NCBI GenBank assembly: GCA_030706605.1
Contig: JAUZOE010000025.1
Span: 1-55,269, forward strand
Direction: 5' to 3'
Length of the DNA: 55,269 nucleotides
Source: Bacteroidota bacterium
GTDB taxonomy: Bacteria; Bacteroidota; Bacteroidia; Chitinophagales; Chitinophagaceae
Position 1 is the stretch's first letter. Each line of letters begins with the position of its first letter. The position numbers and the translations under genes are program-made. A model generated the notes under the pieces. That model ran no database searches. It saw only the letters and a program-made list of their open reading frames with translations, and was not told the DNA's origin. This document shows, piece after piece, positions 25,619 to 35,316 of the stretch.

Positions 25619-27307
25619 TTGCATCAACAAGAAAAAGATAAAATAAAAAAGTTGGATGAATTAATCATTGCCAGGAAAAAACTTGTCTTTCAAAATAAAG
25701 AGAAAGAAAAGCGGGAAGCAGAATTAATTATCGCCAACAAAGAATTGGCTTTCCGGAAAAAAGAGAAAAAAAAGGGGGAAGCTGAGTTAGCCACTGCCAA
25801 CTATGCCAGGAGTTTGATAGAGGCAAGTCTGGATCCACTTGTTACCATTAGTGCCGAAGGAAAGATAACAGACGTAAATGAGGCATTGATAAAAGTAACA
25901 GGGGTATCCAGAAAAAATCTGATCGGCACAAGCTTTTCAAATTACTTTACGGAACCGGAAAAAGCGCATGAAGGATACCGCCAGGTTTTCGAAAAGGGTT
26001 TTGTTTCTGCCTATCCGCTAACTATAAAAAATAAGAATGGCAAATTGACTGATGTTCTATATAATGCTTCCATTTATAAAGACAGTAACGGGAATGTACT
26101 TGGCGTTTTTGCAGCAGCCCGTGATGTTACAGAACAAAAATGGGCTATTGATTTAAGAGTTGCTAACAAAAAACTTGCCTTTCAATACGAAGAAAATGAA
26201 AAACGGGCAGCAGAGTTAGCCATTGCCAACAAAGAACTTGTTTTTCAAAATAACGAAAAAGAAAGGCGTGCAGCAGAGTTAGCTATTGCGAACAAAGAAC
26301 TGGCCTTTCAAAATAAAGAGAAAGAAAAAAGGGCAGTAGAGTTAGCCACTGCCAACAAAGAACTAGTTTTTCAAAATGATGAGAAGGAAAAGCGTGCAGC
26401 CGAGTTAGTTATTGCTAATGAAGAACTAGCTTTTCAAAACTATGAGAAAGAAAATCGGGCAGCAGAGTTGGTTATTGCTAATAAAGAACTGGCTTTTCAA
26501 AATGAAGAGAAAGAAAAACGGGCAGCAGAGTTGGTTATGGCAAACGAAGATCTGAACAAAGCGGAAATAGTTATAAAAAAACTAAATATGGGCCTTGAAA
26601 AAAAAGTAATGGAGCGTACAGCAGAACTGGAGTCAGCGAATAAAGAATTAGAATCCTTCAGTTATTCCGTTTCACACGATTTGCGTGCACCGCTTCGTGC
26701 GGTTAATGGCTATGCCCAGATCCTTAACGAAGATTATGGAACTCAATTGGAGCCCGAAGCGGGACGGATAACTAAAAATATCATGACCAATGCAAAAAAA
26801 ATGGGACAATTGATTGATGGTCTCCTTACTTTTTCACAGCTCGGACGAAAAAAACTGGTGAAGAAAATTGTCCTGATGCAGGATATGGTATCACATCTCT
26901 GCAATGAGATAAAAGACAAAGAGAATAACAGCAATATTCAGTTTCAGATAAATGAATTGCAGCCGTCTAAGTGTAATATCATTGCAATTGAACAGGTATG
27001 GGTAAATTTAATTTCAAATGCAGTAAAATACTCCGGGGGAAAAGAAAAACCAATCATCGAAATAGGTTCCGAAATAAAGGGAGACGAAATTATTTACCAT
27101 ATAAAAGATAACGGGGCAGGATTTGATATGCGCTATGCCGACAAACTTTTTGGCATATTCCAACGCCTGCATTCTGATGAAGAATTTGAAGGAACAGGAG
27201 TAGGCCTGGCAATAGTGAAGCGACTGGTAACGAAACATGGAGGCAGGGTGTGGGCAGAAGGCAAACTGAATGAAGGAGCGGCATTTTATTTCACCTTACA
27301 TAAATAA
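25619..27307 (+). CDS. PAS-domain histidine kinase with 21-residue coiled-coil repeats
   Basis: The 562-residue kinase has, in order: two 21-residue repeats (about 20-61), one PAS domain (about 66-178, ending AARDVTEQK), six more repeats (about 184-309), a HisKA dimerisation helix with phospho-acceptor His353 ([11 protein letters not shown]), and a HATPase domain with N-box LISNAVKY, G-boxes DNGAGFD and GTGVGLAI. No membrane segment is seen, so it is cytosolic. The repeats (consensus [21 protein letters not shown]) span three heptads each and should form a long signalling coiled coil. The start is a TTG; no in-frame ATG lies near it. First gene of a five-gene signalling cluster; a receiver gene follows after 5 bp. 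Confidence 0.9.
   Translation: MHQQEKDKIKKLDELIIARKKLVFQNKEKEKREAELIIANKELAFRKKEKKKGEAELATANYARSLIEASLDPLVTISAEGKITDVNEALIKVTGVSRKNLIGTSFSNYFTEPEKAHEGYRQVFEKGFVSAYPLTIKNKNGKLTDVLYNASIYKDSNGNVLGVFAAARDVTEQKWAIDLRVANKKLAFQYEENEKRAAELAIANKELVFQNNEKERRAAELAIANKELAFQNKEKEKRAVELATANKELVFQNDEKEKRAAELVIANEELAFQNYEKENRAAELVIANKELAFQNEEKEKRAAELVMANEDLNKAEIVIKKLNMGLEKKVMERTAELESANKELESFSYSVSHDLRAPLRAVNGYAQILNEDYGTQLEPEAGRITKNIMTNAKKMGQLIDGLLTFSQLGRKKLVKKIVLMQDMVSHLCNEIKDKENNSNIQFQINELQPSKCNIIAIEQVWVNLISNAVKYSGGKEKPIIEIGSEIKGDEIIYHIKDNGAGFDMRYADKLFGIFQRLHSDEEFEGTGVGLAIVKRLVTKHGGRVWAEGKLNEGAAFYFTLHK
25676..25801 (+). repeat. Two 63-bp repeats, N-terminal coiled coil
   Basis: Two in-frame 63-bp units encode [21 protein letters not shown]-like heptads before the PAS domain. 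They are related to the six units at 26168-26545. Confidence 0.85.
26168..26545 (+). repeat. Six tandem 63-bp repeats, coiled-coil linker
   Basis: Six head-to-tail units of exactly 63 bp (21 codons) run between the PAS domain and the HisKA helix. Unit length is three heptads, so adding or losing a unit keeps the coiled-coil register. Confidence 0.93.
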
Positions 27308-27312
27308 TAGCA

Positions 27313-27750
27313 TTGAAAAGCAAAATCAATATACTCCTGGTAGAAGACAACGAATACGATGCTGAAATGACGATTCGTACATTGAAAAAAAATAGTTTAG
27401 ACAATAATCTTTTGCATCTTAGAAACGGGGCCGAAGCATTGGATTTCATTTTTGCGAAAGGCGCCTACTCAGAAAGGCATATAGAGAACACACCAAAGGT
27501 TATCCTGCTCGATTTAAAAATGCCTAAGGTAAATGGTATGGAAGTACTTCTCAGGATAAAAACAGATGAACGGACCAAAAAAATTCCGGTGGTAGTGCTT
27601 ACTTCCTCTAAGGAAGACAAGGATATACATGACTGCTATGCCTTGGGCGTAAACAGCTACGTGGTTAAACCTGTTGAATTCAGTGAATTCCAGGAAGCAA
27701 TAACCAGCTTAGGATTATTCTGGTTAAATATAAACCAGTCACCTCAATAG
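27313..27750 (+). CDS. Single-domain response regulator (receiver)
   Basis: This 145-residue CheY/Rcp1-like receiver has the acidic pair in [12 protein letters not shown], phospho-acceptor Asp in [13 protein letters not shown], Thr/Ser in [10 protein letters not shown] and the conserved Lys in SYVVKPVEF. There is no output domain. The frame begins with TTG 5 bp after the kinase stop; an in-frame stop at 27301-27303 precludes a longer product. It probably accepts phosphate from the flanking kinases and passes it on or acts by protein contact. Confidence 0.9.
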   Translation: MKSKINILLVEDNEYDAEMTIRTLKKNSLDNNLLHLRNGAEALDFIFAKGAYSERHIENTPKVILLDLKMPKVNGMEVLLRIKTDERTKKIPVVVLTSSKEDKDIHDCYALGVNSYVVKPVEFSEFQEAITSLGLFWLNINQSPQ

Positions 27751-27756
27751 ATAATA

Positions 27757-30700
27757 ATGGACACGCAAACCAGGATATTAATTGTAGAGCATGACCTGAA
27801 TGATATTGAGTTAATTCAACACGAATTAAATAAAGGCGGGATCAGCTACATGGCAGAAATCGTTCAAAACGAAGCAGAATATCGAAGTGCGCTTAAAAAC
27901 TTTGTTCCCGACATTATTTTATCCGATTATAAACTACCAGCATTCCATGGACTTGTGGCCTTTGAGATAAGAGAGGAAATATCGCCTCTCACACCGATAT
28001 TTTTTGTTTCAGGAACCATAGGTGAAGAAAATTCCATTGAACTGATTAAAAACGGATTGACCGATTTTGTGCTGAAAGATAAATTGTACAGTTTGCCCAA
28101 TAAAGTTGAACGGGCATTAAAAGAAGCAAAAACGAACCGACAAAAAATTAAAGCGGAGGAGAAACTTGCTTTTGAATACAAAGAAAAAGAAAAACAATTA
28201 GCTGCGATAATAATTGCAAACAGTAATCTTAAAAAAGCCGAAGAAAAAATCATCAAAGTCAACCGCCTCTATTATATCACCAGTCAGATTAATCAACTGA
28301 TTGTGCACACTACTGATGAAAAAACACTTTTCAAAGAAGCATGCAACATTGCCATTGGACTGGGGAAATTCAGAATGGCGTGGATAGGAATAGTAGATGA
28401 AAAAACTAAAAAAGTAATTCCGGTGGCGCATGCAGGCGAAGAGGGTGGTTATCTTTCTAAAATAAAAACGATTTCTGCAGAAAATGTCACGGAAGGAAGA
28501 GGTCCTGCGGGTACGGTCTTTCGTGAAGGAAAATATAGTATATGTAACAATATTGAGAACAACCCGAATATGGCTCCGTGGAAAACGGATGCATTGAATC
28601 ATGGTTATTATTCCTGCATTGCTTTGCCTTTAAAAAAATCCGGAAAAGCCGTGGGTGTATTTTCTATATATGCTGCTGAACCTAACTTTTTTAATGACAA
28701 AGAAATCGCTTTACTTGATGAAGTAGCGTGAGATATTTCTTTCGCTCTTGATAATTTTAGAAAAGAAGAACAGCGCACAAAAGCCGAAGCCGCATTAACA
28801 GAAAAAGAATTTTTCCTGAGAGAATCGCAAAAAGCCGGGCATATAGGTTCCTATAAAACCAATTTTATTACAGGAGATTGGCAGTCGTCAGAAACTCTTG
28901 ATAATATATTCGGTATAGATGAAAGCTATATCCGGAGTATAGAAGGTTGGAAGGAGATTGTGCATCCTGATGATCAAAACACAATGGATGAGTATCTCCG
29001 TTTGGAAGTAATAGGTAAACAAAAATCATTTAACAAAGAATACAAAATCAAAAGAATTAATGATAAACAAACCAGGTGGGTTTATGGAATTGGCGATGTA
29101 AAATTTGACGATACGGGCAATATCACAGAAATGGTTGGAACGATCCAGGATATCACCGAACGCAAAAATGCAGAAACCGCACTGCGTGAAAGCGAAGAGA
29201 CCTTTCGGCGTTTGTTTAATGAATCTGCTGATTCAACCTTGTTACTTGATGATACAGGATTTACCGATTGTAATCAGTCAGCAGTCTCTATTTTAGGATA
29301 TTCTTCCAGGCAGGAGGTTCTCAATAAGAAACCCTGGGATATTTCACCTGAAAAACAACCCGATGGCAGGCTTTCATCCGAAAAAGCAAAAGAGATGATT
29401 GCAAAAGCTGTGCAGCAGGGATATAACCGCTTTGAATGGGTACACATAAAAGCTGACGGAACTAAATTTCCCGTTGAAGTGATGCTGACAGCAATCACTT
29501 TAAAAGGCAAACAATCGTTTTATACCGTCTGGCGCGATATTACCGAACGGAAAATAGCAGAGCAGAGTTTAATTGATCTCTCAAACCGTTTATTGCTGGC
29601 AACCAATTCCGAAGGTACCGGAATCTTCGACTGGGACATTCAAAAAAACATATTGTTATGGGATACTAATATGTATAAAATTTTTGGAGTTTCTCCTGAC
29701 AAATTCAACGGAACTTTTGAAGCCTGGAGTAATACCGTGCATCCGGATGATTTAGAAAATTCCTTAGCGGAAGTTCAGGCGTTAATTAATGGGACTAAGG
29801 ATTTTCATACTTTATTCAGAATTCTTTGGGCTGGCACAGAGGTTCGCCATATAGAAGGCCATGCAATTATTATGCGTGATGGGAATGGGAAAGCCTATCG
29901 GATGATTGGCGTGAACCGTGATATTACTGAACAAAAAAAAGCTGAAGAAGAAATCTTAAAAGAAAGGGACCTTTCTAATTCCATCATTAACAACCTGCCG
30001 GGAATATTTTATCTGTTGGATGAAACAGGAAACAATTTACGCTGGAATAAAAATTTTGAAACCGTTTCCGGTTATAGTGCCGGGGAAATAAGCCAACTTC
30101 ATGCGCTGGATTCTTTTGAAGCTGATGAGAGGCAAGTAATTGAAGAAAAACTTGAAGAAGTATTTAAAAGCGGCAGGGCTGATGTAGAAACTATTTTATT
30201 GACAAAAACCAAAAAGAAAATTCCATATTATTTTAATGCCTGGCGGATAATTTTTGAAGGCAAACCCTGCCTGATTGGTGTGGGCATTGATATTACCGAA
30301 CGCAAGCGGACAGAAGAGGCATTACGAATAACCCAATTTGCTTTTGACCATGCAGGTGATTCCATTTATTGGATGACCCCTGATTCCCGAATTGTTAACG
30401 TTAATGAGGCGGCATGTCTAACGCTTGGCTATACACGCCAGGAACTGCTGGAGCTTTCCGTTCCTGATATTGATTCTAACTACAACGAAGAAGTATGGTC
30501 AATGTTTTTCCCCGAACTTCGGGAGAAAGGTTCGCTCTTTTTTGAAACCATGCAGCATGCGAAAGATGGTCGCTTGATACCTGTTGAAATAAGAGCCAAT
30601 TATATAAAATTTGGTGATCAAGAACTTAGTTGTGCTTTTGTACGTGATATTACTGAACGAAAAAAAGCAGAGCAGGAAATAATAATGAGCGAAGCGAGAT

Positions 30701-31776
30701 TTAAAAAAGCGCAAGAGGTTGCCCACGTCGGCAATTGGGAATTAAATTTTACAGACGGCAATACTTTTGTGTCAGACGAAGCATGCCGCATCCATGGTAT
30801 CCCCTTTGGTCAAAATAAACAATTGCCTGAGGCCTGGCTTTCATTTATCCATCCCGAAGATTTGGATTTTGTTTTAAAGAATATGAAAGAGGCGCAGGAT
30901 CACTTTAGCGATTTCACCTTAAATTATCGAATCAAGCTCAACGACGGATCCATCAGGCATATTTACTCAGAAACCAAATTTCAGTTTGGCTCAACCGGCA
31001 AACCCACCGGGATGTATGGGACAGCCCAGGATATTACAGAACGCAAAAAAACAGAAGAAAAAATAAAGAAATATGCAGAGGAACTGGAAAGCTCCAATAT
31101 GGATCTTGAGCAATTTGCTTATGTAGCCAGCCATGATCTTCAGGAACCTCTGCGCATGGTTAGCAGCTTTTTGGGATTACTGGAGAAAAAATATAAAGGA
31201 CAGCTTGATGAAACTGCTGAGAAGTATATCAATTTTGCAATAGATGGCGCCGTGCGCATGAAGATCCTTATCCAGGACCTGCTGATGTATTCGAGGATTG
31301 GTAATAAAAAAGATGATTTTACCAGGGTTGATCTTAATGAAGTAGCTCTATTTGCAACTAAAGTGGTTGAAGAAGATATAAAGAAAAGCCAGGCTATAAT
31401 AACCGTGTCACCTTTGCCGGTTATTACTGCTAATAATTCTCTTATCAGCCAATTATTTATAAACCTAATAACCAATGCGATTAAATACCGTAGCGATACA
31501 AAACCAGAAATTGAAGTTGGCTATTCCGAAGACAAGGGGAACTATACCATTTTTGTAAAAGATAATGGCATAGGGATTGATCCTAAATTCTTTGATAAGA
31601 TTTTTGTTATTTTTCAACGTCTGCACAACAAAGACGAATATTCCGGCACCGGTATCGGGCTTGCTATCTGTAAAAAAATTGCGGAAATACATAAGGGAAA
31701 ATTATGGGTTGAGTCAGAAGCAGGCAAAGGCAGTACTTTTTATTTCTCCATTCCAAAAACAAAACAAAGCGCATGA
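27757..31776 (+). pseudogene. REC-GAF-6xPAS histidine kinase interrupted by an in-frame TGA
   Basis: A single reading frame of 1340 codons is broken only by TGA at 28729-28731 (codon 325). Before it lie a receiver (phospho-acceptor in IILSDYKLPAFHG), a short coiled coil resembling the 21-residue repeats, and most of a GAF domain. After it, with no further stop, come the last GAF helix (DISFALDNF), six PAS domains each closing with a DITER/DITEQ phrase, a HisKA helix (VASHDLQEPLRM, His1126) and HATPase (LITNAIKY, DNGIGID, GTGIGLAI). The break falls inside the GAF C-terminus, where homologues usually have Gly, so a GGA to TGA change is likely. Possibilities are a true nonsense mutation, a sequencing error, or two polypeptides with restart; the GTG at 28960 sits within a PAS domain and is a poor start. 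It overlaps the next gene by ATGA. Confidence 0.85.
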
Positions 31777-32224
31777 AAAAAGAAGTTCAAATTTTGCTTG
31801 TTGAAGACAATGAAGGAGACATTGTACTGACCCTTGAAGCGCTCAAAGAGGCAAAAGTGCTCAATAGTGTACAAGTGGAAAAAATGGTGAAGCAGCGTTG
31901 CAGTATTTAAGAAAAGAAGGTATATATAAGAATATGGAAACACCTGACCTTATCCTGCTGGACATTAACCTACCCAAAATAAATGGCAAGGAAGTGCTGA
32001 TAGAAATAAAAAAAGATGTGACCCTCAGGATCATACCGGTAGTGATGCTGACTACATCCGATTCAGAAAGAGATATCATGGAGTCGTATCAAAATCATGC
32101 CAATTGCTATATCACCAAACCGGAGAATTACCACGAATTTATAGAGGTGGTATATGCACTCAAACATTTCTGGATAGATATTGTGCAACTACCTAATAAA
32201 AAAAATTATGAAACAGCAAGTTAA
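31773..32224 (+). pseudogene. Single-domain response regulator with a one-base frameshift
   Basis: The frame opens at ATG 31773-31775 and encodes a receiver start ([18 protein letters not shown]). After GAA AAA at 31878-31883 the zero frame runs into a stop (31914-31916), but the -1 frame continues as NGEAALQYLRKEG and LILLDINLPKING (phospho-acceptor), VVMLTTSDS and CYITKPENY to 32224. One A lost from an A-run of seven (now six, 31879-31884) explains it. The whole family sequence is otherwise intact. Causes could be a real frameshift, a homopolymer sequencing error, or ribosomal slippage on the A-run. It overlaps the next gene start by 17 bases. Confidence 0.85.
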
Positions 32225-33650
32225 TCCTTATCGAATACTGGTAGTAGAAGACAATCCGGGAGATTATGTTTTACTGGAAGAATATCTTCAATTGAGTAAA
32301 CTACCAGTCGAAAAAATTATTCATGCATTAAATATGAATGCAGCAATTTCTTTGGTGAAGGATACTATTTTCGACATTGCCTTCCTTGACCTTTCATTAC
32401 CTGATAGCTCAGGGATAAAGTCAGTCATATCATTAAACCGACTTTTGCCCAAAACACCCATTATAGTACTTTCCGGTTTATCCACTATTGAAATAGCCAT
32501 AGAATCCATTTCACTGGGCGCCCAGGACTACCTGGTAAAAGGTGAATATGATGAGAAAATGCTTGCCAAATCTGTACAATACAGCATCGAAAGAAATGTA
32601 GCCAGGGGAAAACTCCAAAAAAGCAATGAACTATATGAGTATGTAAACAAAGCCACACAAGATACCATATGGGAATGGGATTACCTTGCCAAAGAAGGCC
32701 TTTGGGGTAATGGGATTATTAATACGTTTGGGTATTCAAAAGATAAACTGAAATACGATGAAAATTGGGTGAAGGAATATATACACCCCGCCGATAAGCA
32801 ACATATGGCCAATAGTATAGAATCCTACATCAAATCGGGAAAGGAAAACTGGCATGATGAATACCGATTCCTATGTGCAGACGGCTCTTATAAAGAAGTA
32901 TTTGACAGGGGATTTATTTTATATAATGAAAATAAAAAGCCCTACCGGATGATTGGGTCTATGACAGACCTGACAGAAAAGAAAATGCTGGAAAAAGAAT
33001 TGATAAGCCAGCAAATGAACCAACAAAAAATGATGACAGAGGTTGCCATACAGGCTCAGGAAAAAGAAAAAAACGAACTGGGTAGAGAACTGCACGATAA
33101 TATTGCACAATTAATGGCCACCATAAAAATATACCTTGGCGTATTAATATCCGGTTCAGGCAGCAAAGAAGATCTGTTAGGTAAAAGCTATGAATATATA
33201 AATAGTGCCATAGAAGAAACCAGGAAGTTGTCTCATTCACTGGTGGCCCCATCCCTGGGCGAGCTTGGCCTAAAAAATGCCCTGGAGGAATTGTTGAAAG
33301 ATTTAAATTTGTCTAAAAGTTTTCATTTGCATTTATTGATAGATAAGAAATATGATGAACAGGCAAAAGATAAAAGCAAAGAATTGGCTCTTTACCGGAT
33401 CGTACAGGAACAATTGAATAATATCAATAAATATGCGCAGGCAACAGAGGTTTTTATTAATTTAAAATCTGAAGACGGCAATCTTTCTTTATCTGTTTCT
33501 GACAATGGTGTGGGGTTTGATACGACCGTGACTAATAATGGTATTGGCTTAAAAAATATAGACAACAGGGTGAAATTGTATTCCGGAACGATGAACATTA
33601 TCTCTGCTCCCGGACAGGGATGCAACCTCCAGGTCTTTATCCCTGTTTAA
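32208..33650 (+). CDS. Hybrid REC-PAS-HisKA_3 histidine kinase
   Basis: The 480-residue protein has an N-terminal receiver (LVVEDNPGDYVLLEE; phospho-acceptor in IAFLDLSLPDSSG), one PAS domain with PAC (about 140-260), a HisKA_3 dimerisation domain with the NarX-type phospho-acceptor motif GRELHDNIAQLMA, and a HATPase domain (EQLNNINKYA, DNGVGFD, GIGLKNIDNR). Kinases of this type usually phosphorylate LuxR-type regulators, but none is encoded here. The start ATG at 32208 is preferred over an upstream start at 32181, because the receiver begins right after it. Last gene of the plus-strand signalling cluster. Confidence 0.9.
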   Translation: MKQQVNPYRILVVEDNPGDYVLLEEYLQLSKLPVEKIIHALNMNAAISLVKDTIFDIAFLDLSLPDSSGIKSVISLNRLLPKTPIIVLSGLSTIEIAIESISLGAQDYLVKGEYDEKMLAKSVQYSIERNVARGKLQKSNELYEYVNKATQDTIWEWDYLAKEGLWGNGIINTFGYSKDKLKYDENWVKEYIHPADKQHMANSIESYIKSGKENWHDEYRFLCADGSYKEVFDRGFILYNENKKPYRMIGSMTDLTEKKMLEKELISQQMNQQKMMTEVAIQAQEKEKNELGRELHDNIAQLMATIKIYLGVLISGSGSKEDLLGKSYEYINSAIEETRKLSHSLVAPSLGELGLKNALEELLKDLNLSKSFHLHLLIDKKYDEQAKDKSKELALYRIVQEQLNNINKYAQATEVFINLKSEDGNLSLSVSDNGVGFDTTVTNNGIGLKNIDNRVKLYSGTMNIISAPGQGCNLQVFIPV

Positions 33651-33961
33651 CAAAAAATAAAATCCAGGCATGCCCGCAAAAGTTTAAAATTAATTTTTGA
33701 TTCATAAGAACGTAATAAATATTCAAATAAGCCGACACAATTTTGCAAGTTTCCTAACAGGTAGCTTCGGAATGGTGCCCCATTATTCAGGAAACTAATA
33801 ATGGGTTGATCTTCCTGTTGGTCAGATACCATGCGGGCATTCCCGACCTCAAAAAGTATTAGATTTGAAAGTGAAATACCGGCAGAAGTAAATTTCTACT
33901 CACGAAAAACAGGAACTTGAAAATTAAAGGTGAACTTACTATTAACCTGGAAAATACAACA
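33651..33961 (+). other. Structured intergenic region with nested inverted repeats
   Basis: Three nested complementary pairs are visible: outer ATGCCCGCA (33670-33678) with TGCGGGCAT (33832-33840), middle CTAACAGG (33754-33761) with CCTGTTGG (33814-33821, one G-U), and inner CCCATTATT (33779-33787) with AATAATGGG (33797-33805). This may be a structured RNA, a terminator for the signalling cluster or a small mobile remnant. A TAGATTTG box (33860-33867) follows. Confidence 0.45.
33860..33867 (+). promoter_or_regulatory. Possible -7 box for the beta-helix gene
   Basis: TAGATTTG fully matches TAnnTTTG, 95 bp before the ATG at 33962. No TTG lies at the expected -33 distance. Confidence 0.3.
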
Positions 33962-35227
33962 ATGAAAAAAATTATAGCATCATTAGCAGTATGCCTGCTC
34001 TTTGTTTTAAATGCGGTGCATGCACAGGATATGCCCAGCATAAGAAAGTTTGGTGTAAAGCCGGAGAACAGCGCGGCGGTTAATAAAGCCAATCTTCAAA
34101 AAGCAATTGACTGGGCTTCTGAAACAGGCACTGCATTATTTATAGAACCAACCGGTGAACCTTATCATATTGATGGAGGAATCATTTTAAAACGGAATGT
34201 TTCCCTGGTTGGCGTAAACGGACCAACGCCAAGAGGCACAGTGAGTCCAACCAAAAAGCAACCGGTGGGCAGCGTGTTTGAGATAACTGACAGGGTACAT
34301 CCGTTTATTACAGTTGAATCAAGCACGCAGATAAAAGGCATACAGTTTTGGTATCCTGAACAAACAATCAACAATCCTGATTCCATTATTCCCTACCCGG
34401 CAACTATACAGGCTTCACAGACAAGTATGACCCAGGGTGTATATCTTTCATGCCTTACATTTTATGGGGAATATTTAGCAATGGATTTTAATACATCACG
34501 CAAGCTTCCATGCGAGCTCATGACTTTTGAGCATTGTTATGGTTATCCTTTAAGCGGCCAGTTTATCCGTATTGATTATTGTTATGATATTCCGAGGATA
34601 TTGCATTGTCATATCAACCCGGCGGTGCAACGCTTTATACGAGGTGGTTTTAGCAAGAGCGTAGTAGATGCCGTTATCGCTAAAAATACTTTTGCCTATA
34701 CTATCAACCATACTGATAATGCACAGTTGATGGATGTATTTACTTTCGGCACTTATGGCGGCATTTTATTGGGTGATGAAACCTATGGGCAGCTAACTAA
34801 TTTTAATTTTGATTGTGTGTCGGTTGGTATTTATAAAAAAGGAGCGAATACCAAAAATCGTAACTGGCAGATAGCACAGGGTTCTATCATTGCTAATACT
34901 GGTGATAATGTAAAAGATGTTCACCCGATTATTATTGAAGGACAAGGGCACACCACCCTTACCAATGTGGAAGCATTTTCTGGTGGTAATGGTGCATTAA
35001 CTACCGTTCCTGAAAATAAATCATGGGATTTTATGCTGGTCAGGGGCGATCAAAAACTGACCATCAGTTTGTTTGGAAGCAGGATGCGTGATTATGTTTC
35101 GGATCAGCCTTTCACTATTGAGAATAAAAAAGCGGTTATCCAGGCGGTAGCCTGTATTGATAAAAATGAAGATTTGTATAATCTTACTATTGATCCGGAC
35201 AAAAATAAAACCACGAGTTCTCAATAA
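33962..35227 (+). CDS. Secreted right-handed beta-helix protein (pectate lyase superfamily)
   Basis: The 421-residue product has a signal peptide (MKKIIASLAVCLLFVLNAVHA) and a mature start (MPSIRKFGVKPE...NKANLQKAIDWA) like the Pectate_lyase_3 type beta-helix proteins, in which DxG and a helix precede a stack of beta-helix coils. Later coils contain GVYLSCLTFYG, FEHCYGYPL and TNFNFDCVSVGIYK. No catalytic set of a named lyase or hydrolase family can be assigned, so the substrate is unknown. ATG 33962-33964 is chosen over 33917, which would precede the signal peptide. It is 89 bp upstream of a GH92 gene and may share its transcript, suggesting work on the same glycan. Confidence 0.75.
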   Translation: MKKIIASLAVCLLFVLNAVHAQDMPSIRKFGVKPENSAAVNKANLQKAIDWASETGTALFIEPTGEPYHIDGGIILKRNVSLVGVNGPTPRGTVSPTKKQPVGSVFEITDRVHPFITVESSTQIKGIQFWYPEQTINNPDSIIPYPATIQASQTSMTQGVYLSCLTFYGEYLAMDFNTSRKLPCELMTFEHCYGYPLSGQFIRIDYCYDIPRILHCHINPAVQRFIRGGFSKSVVDAVIAKNTFAYTINHTDNAQLMDVFTFGTYGGILLGDETYGQLTNFNFDCVSVGIYKKGANTKNRNWQIAQGSIIANTGDNVKDVHPIIIEGQGHTTLTNVEAFSGGNGALTTVPENKSWDFMLVRGDQKLTISLFGSRMRDYVSDQPFTIENKKAVIQAVACIDKNEDLYNLTIDPDKNKTTSSQ

Positions 35228-35316
35228 GTTTTTTATAGGATGAAAGCAATTCTTTTGATGCATTAAATGATAGAGGTTTTAAGAAAGAAAAACAATAGCA
35301 CATTAAAAATATAATT

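Noticed and set aside
28960-31776. A separate kinase gene starting with GTG at 28960
   Set aside because: The start falls in the middle of a PAS domain (IVHPDDQ) and the frame is continuous with the upstream gene across the TGA; it is better described as the second part of one interrupted gene.
31898-32224. A separate short receiver starting with TTG at 31898
   Set aside because: It lacks the receiver N-terminus with the acidic pair, which is present just upstream in another frame; a frameshift explains both.
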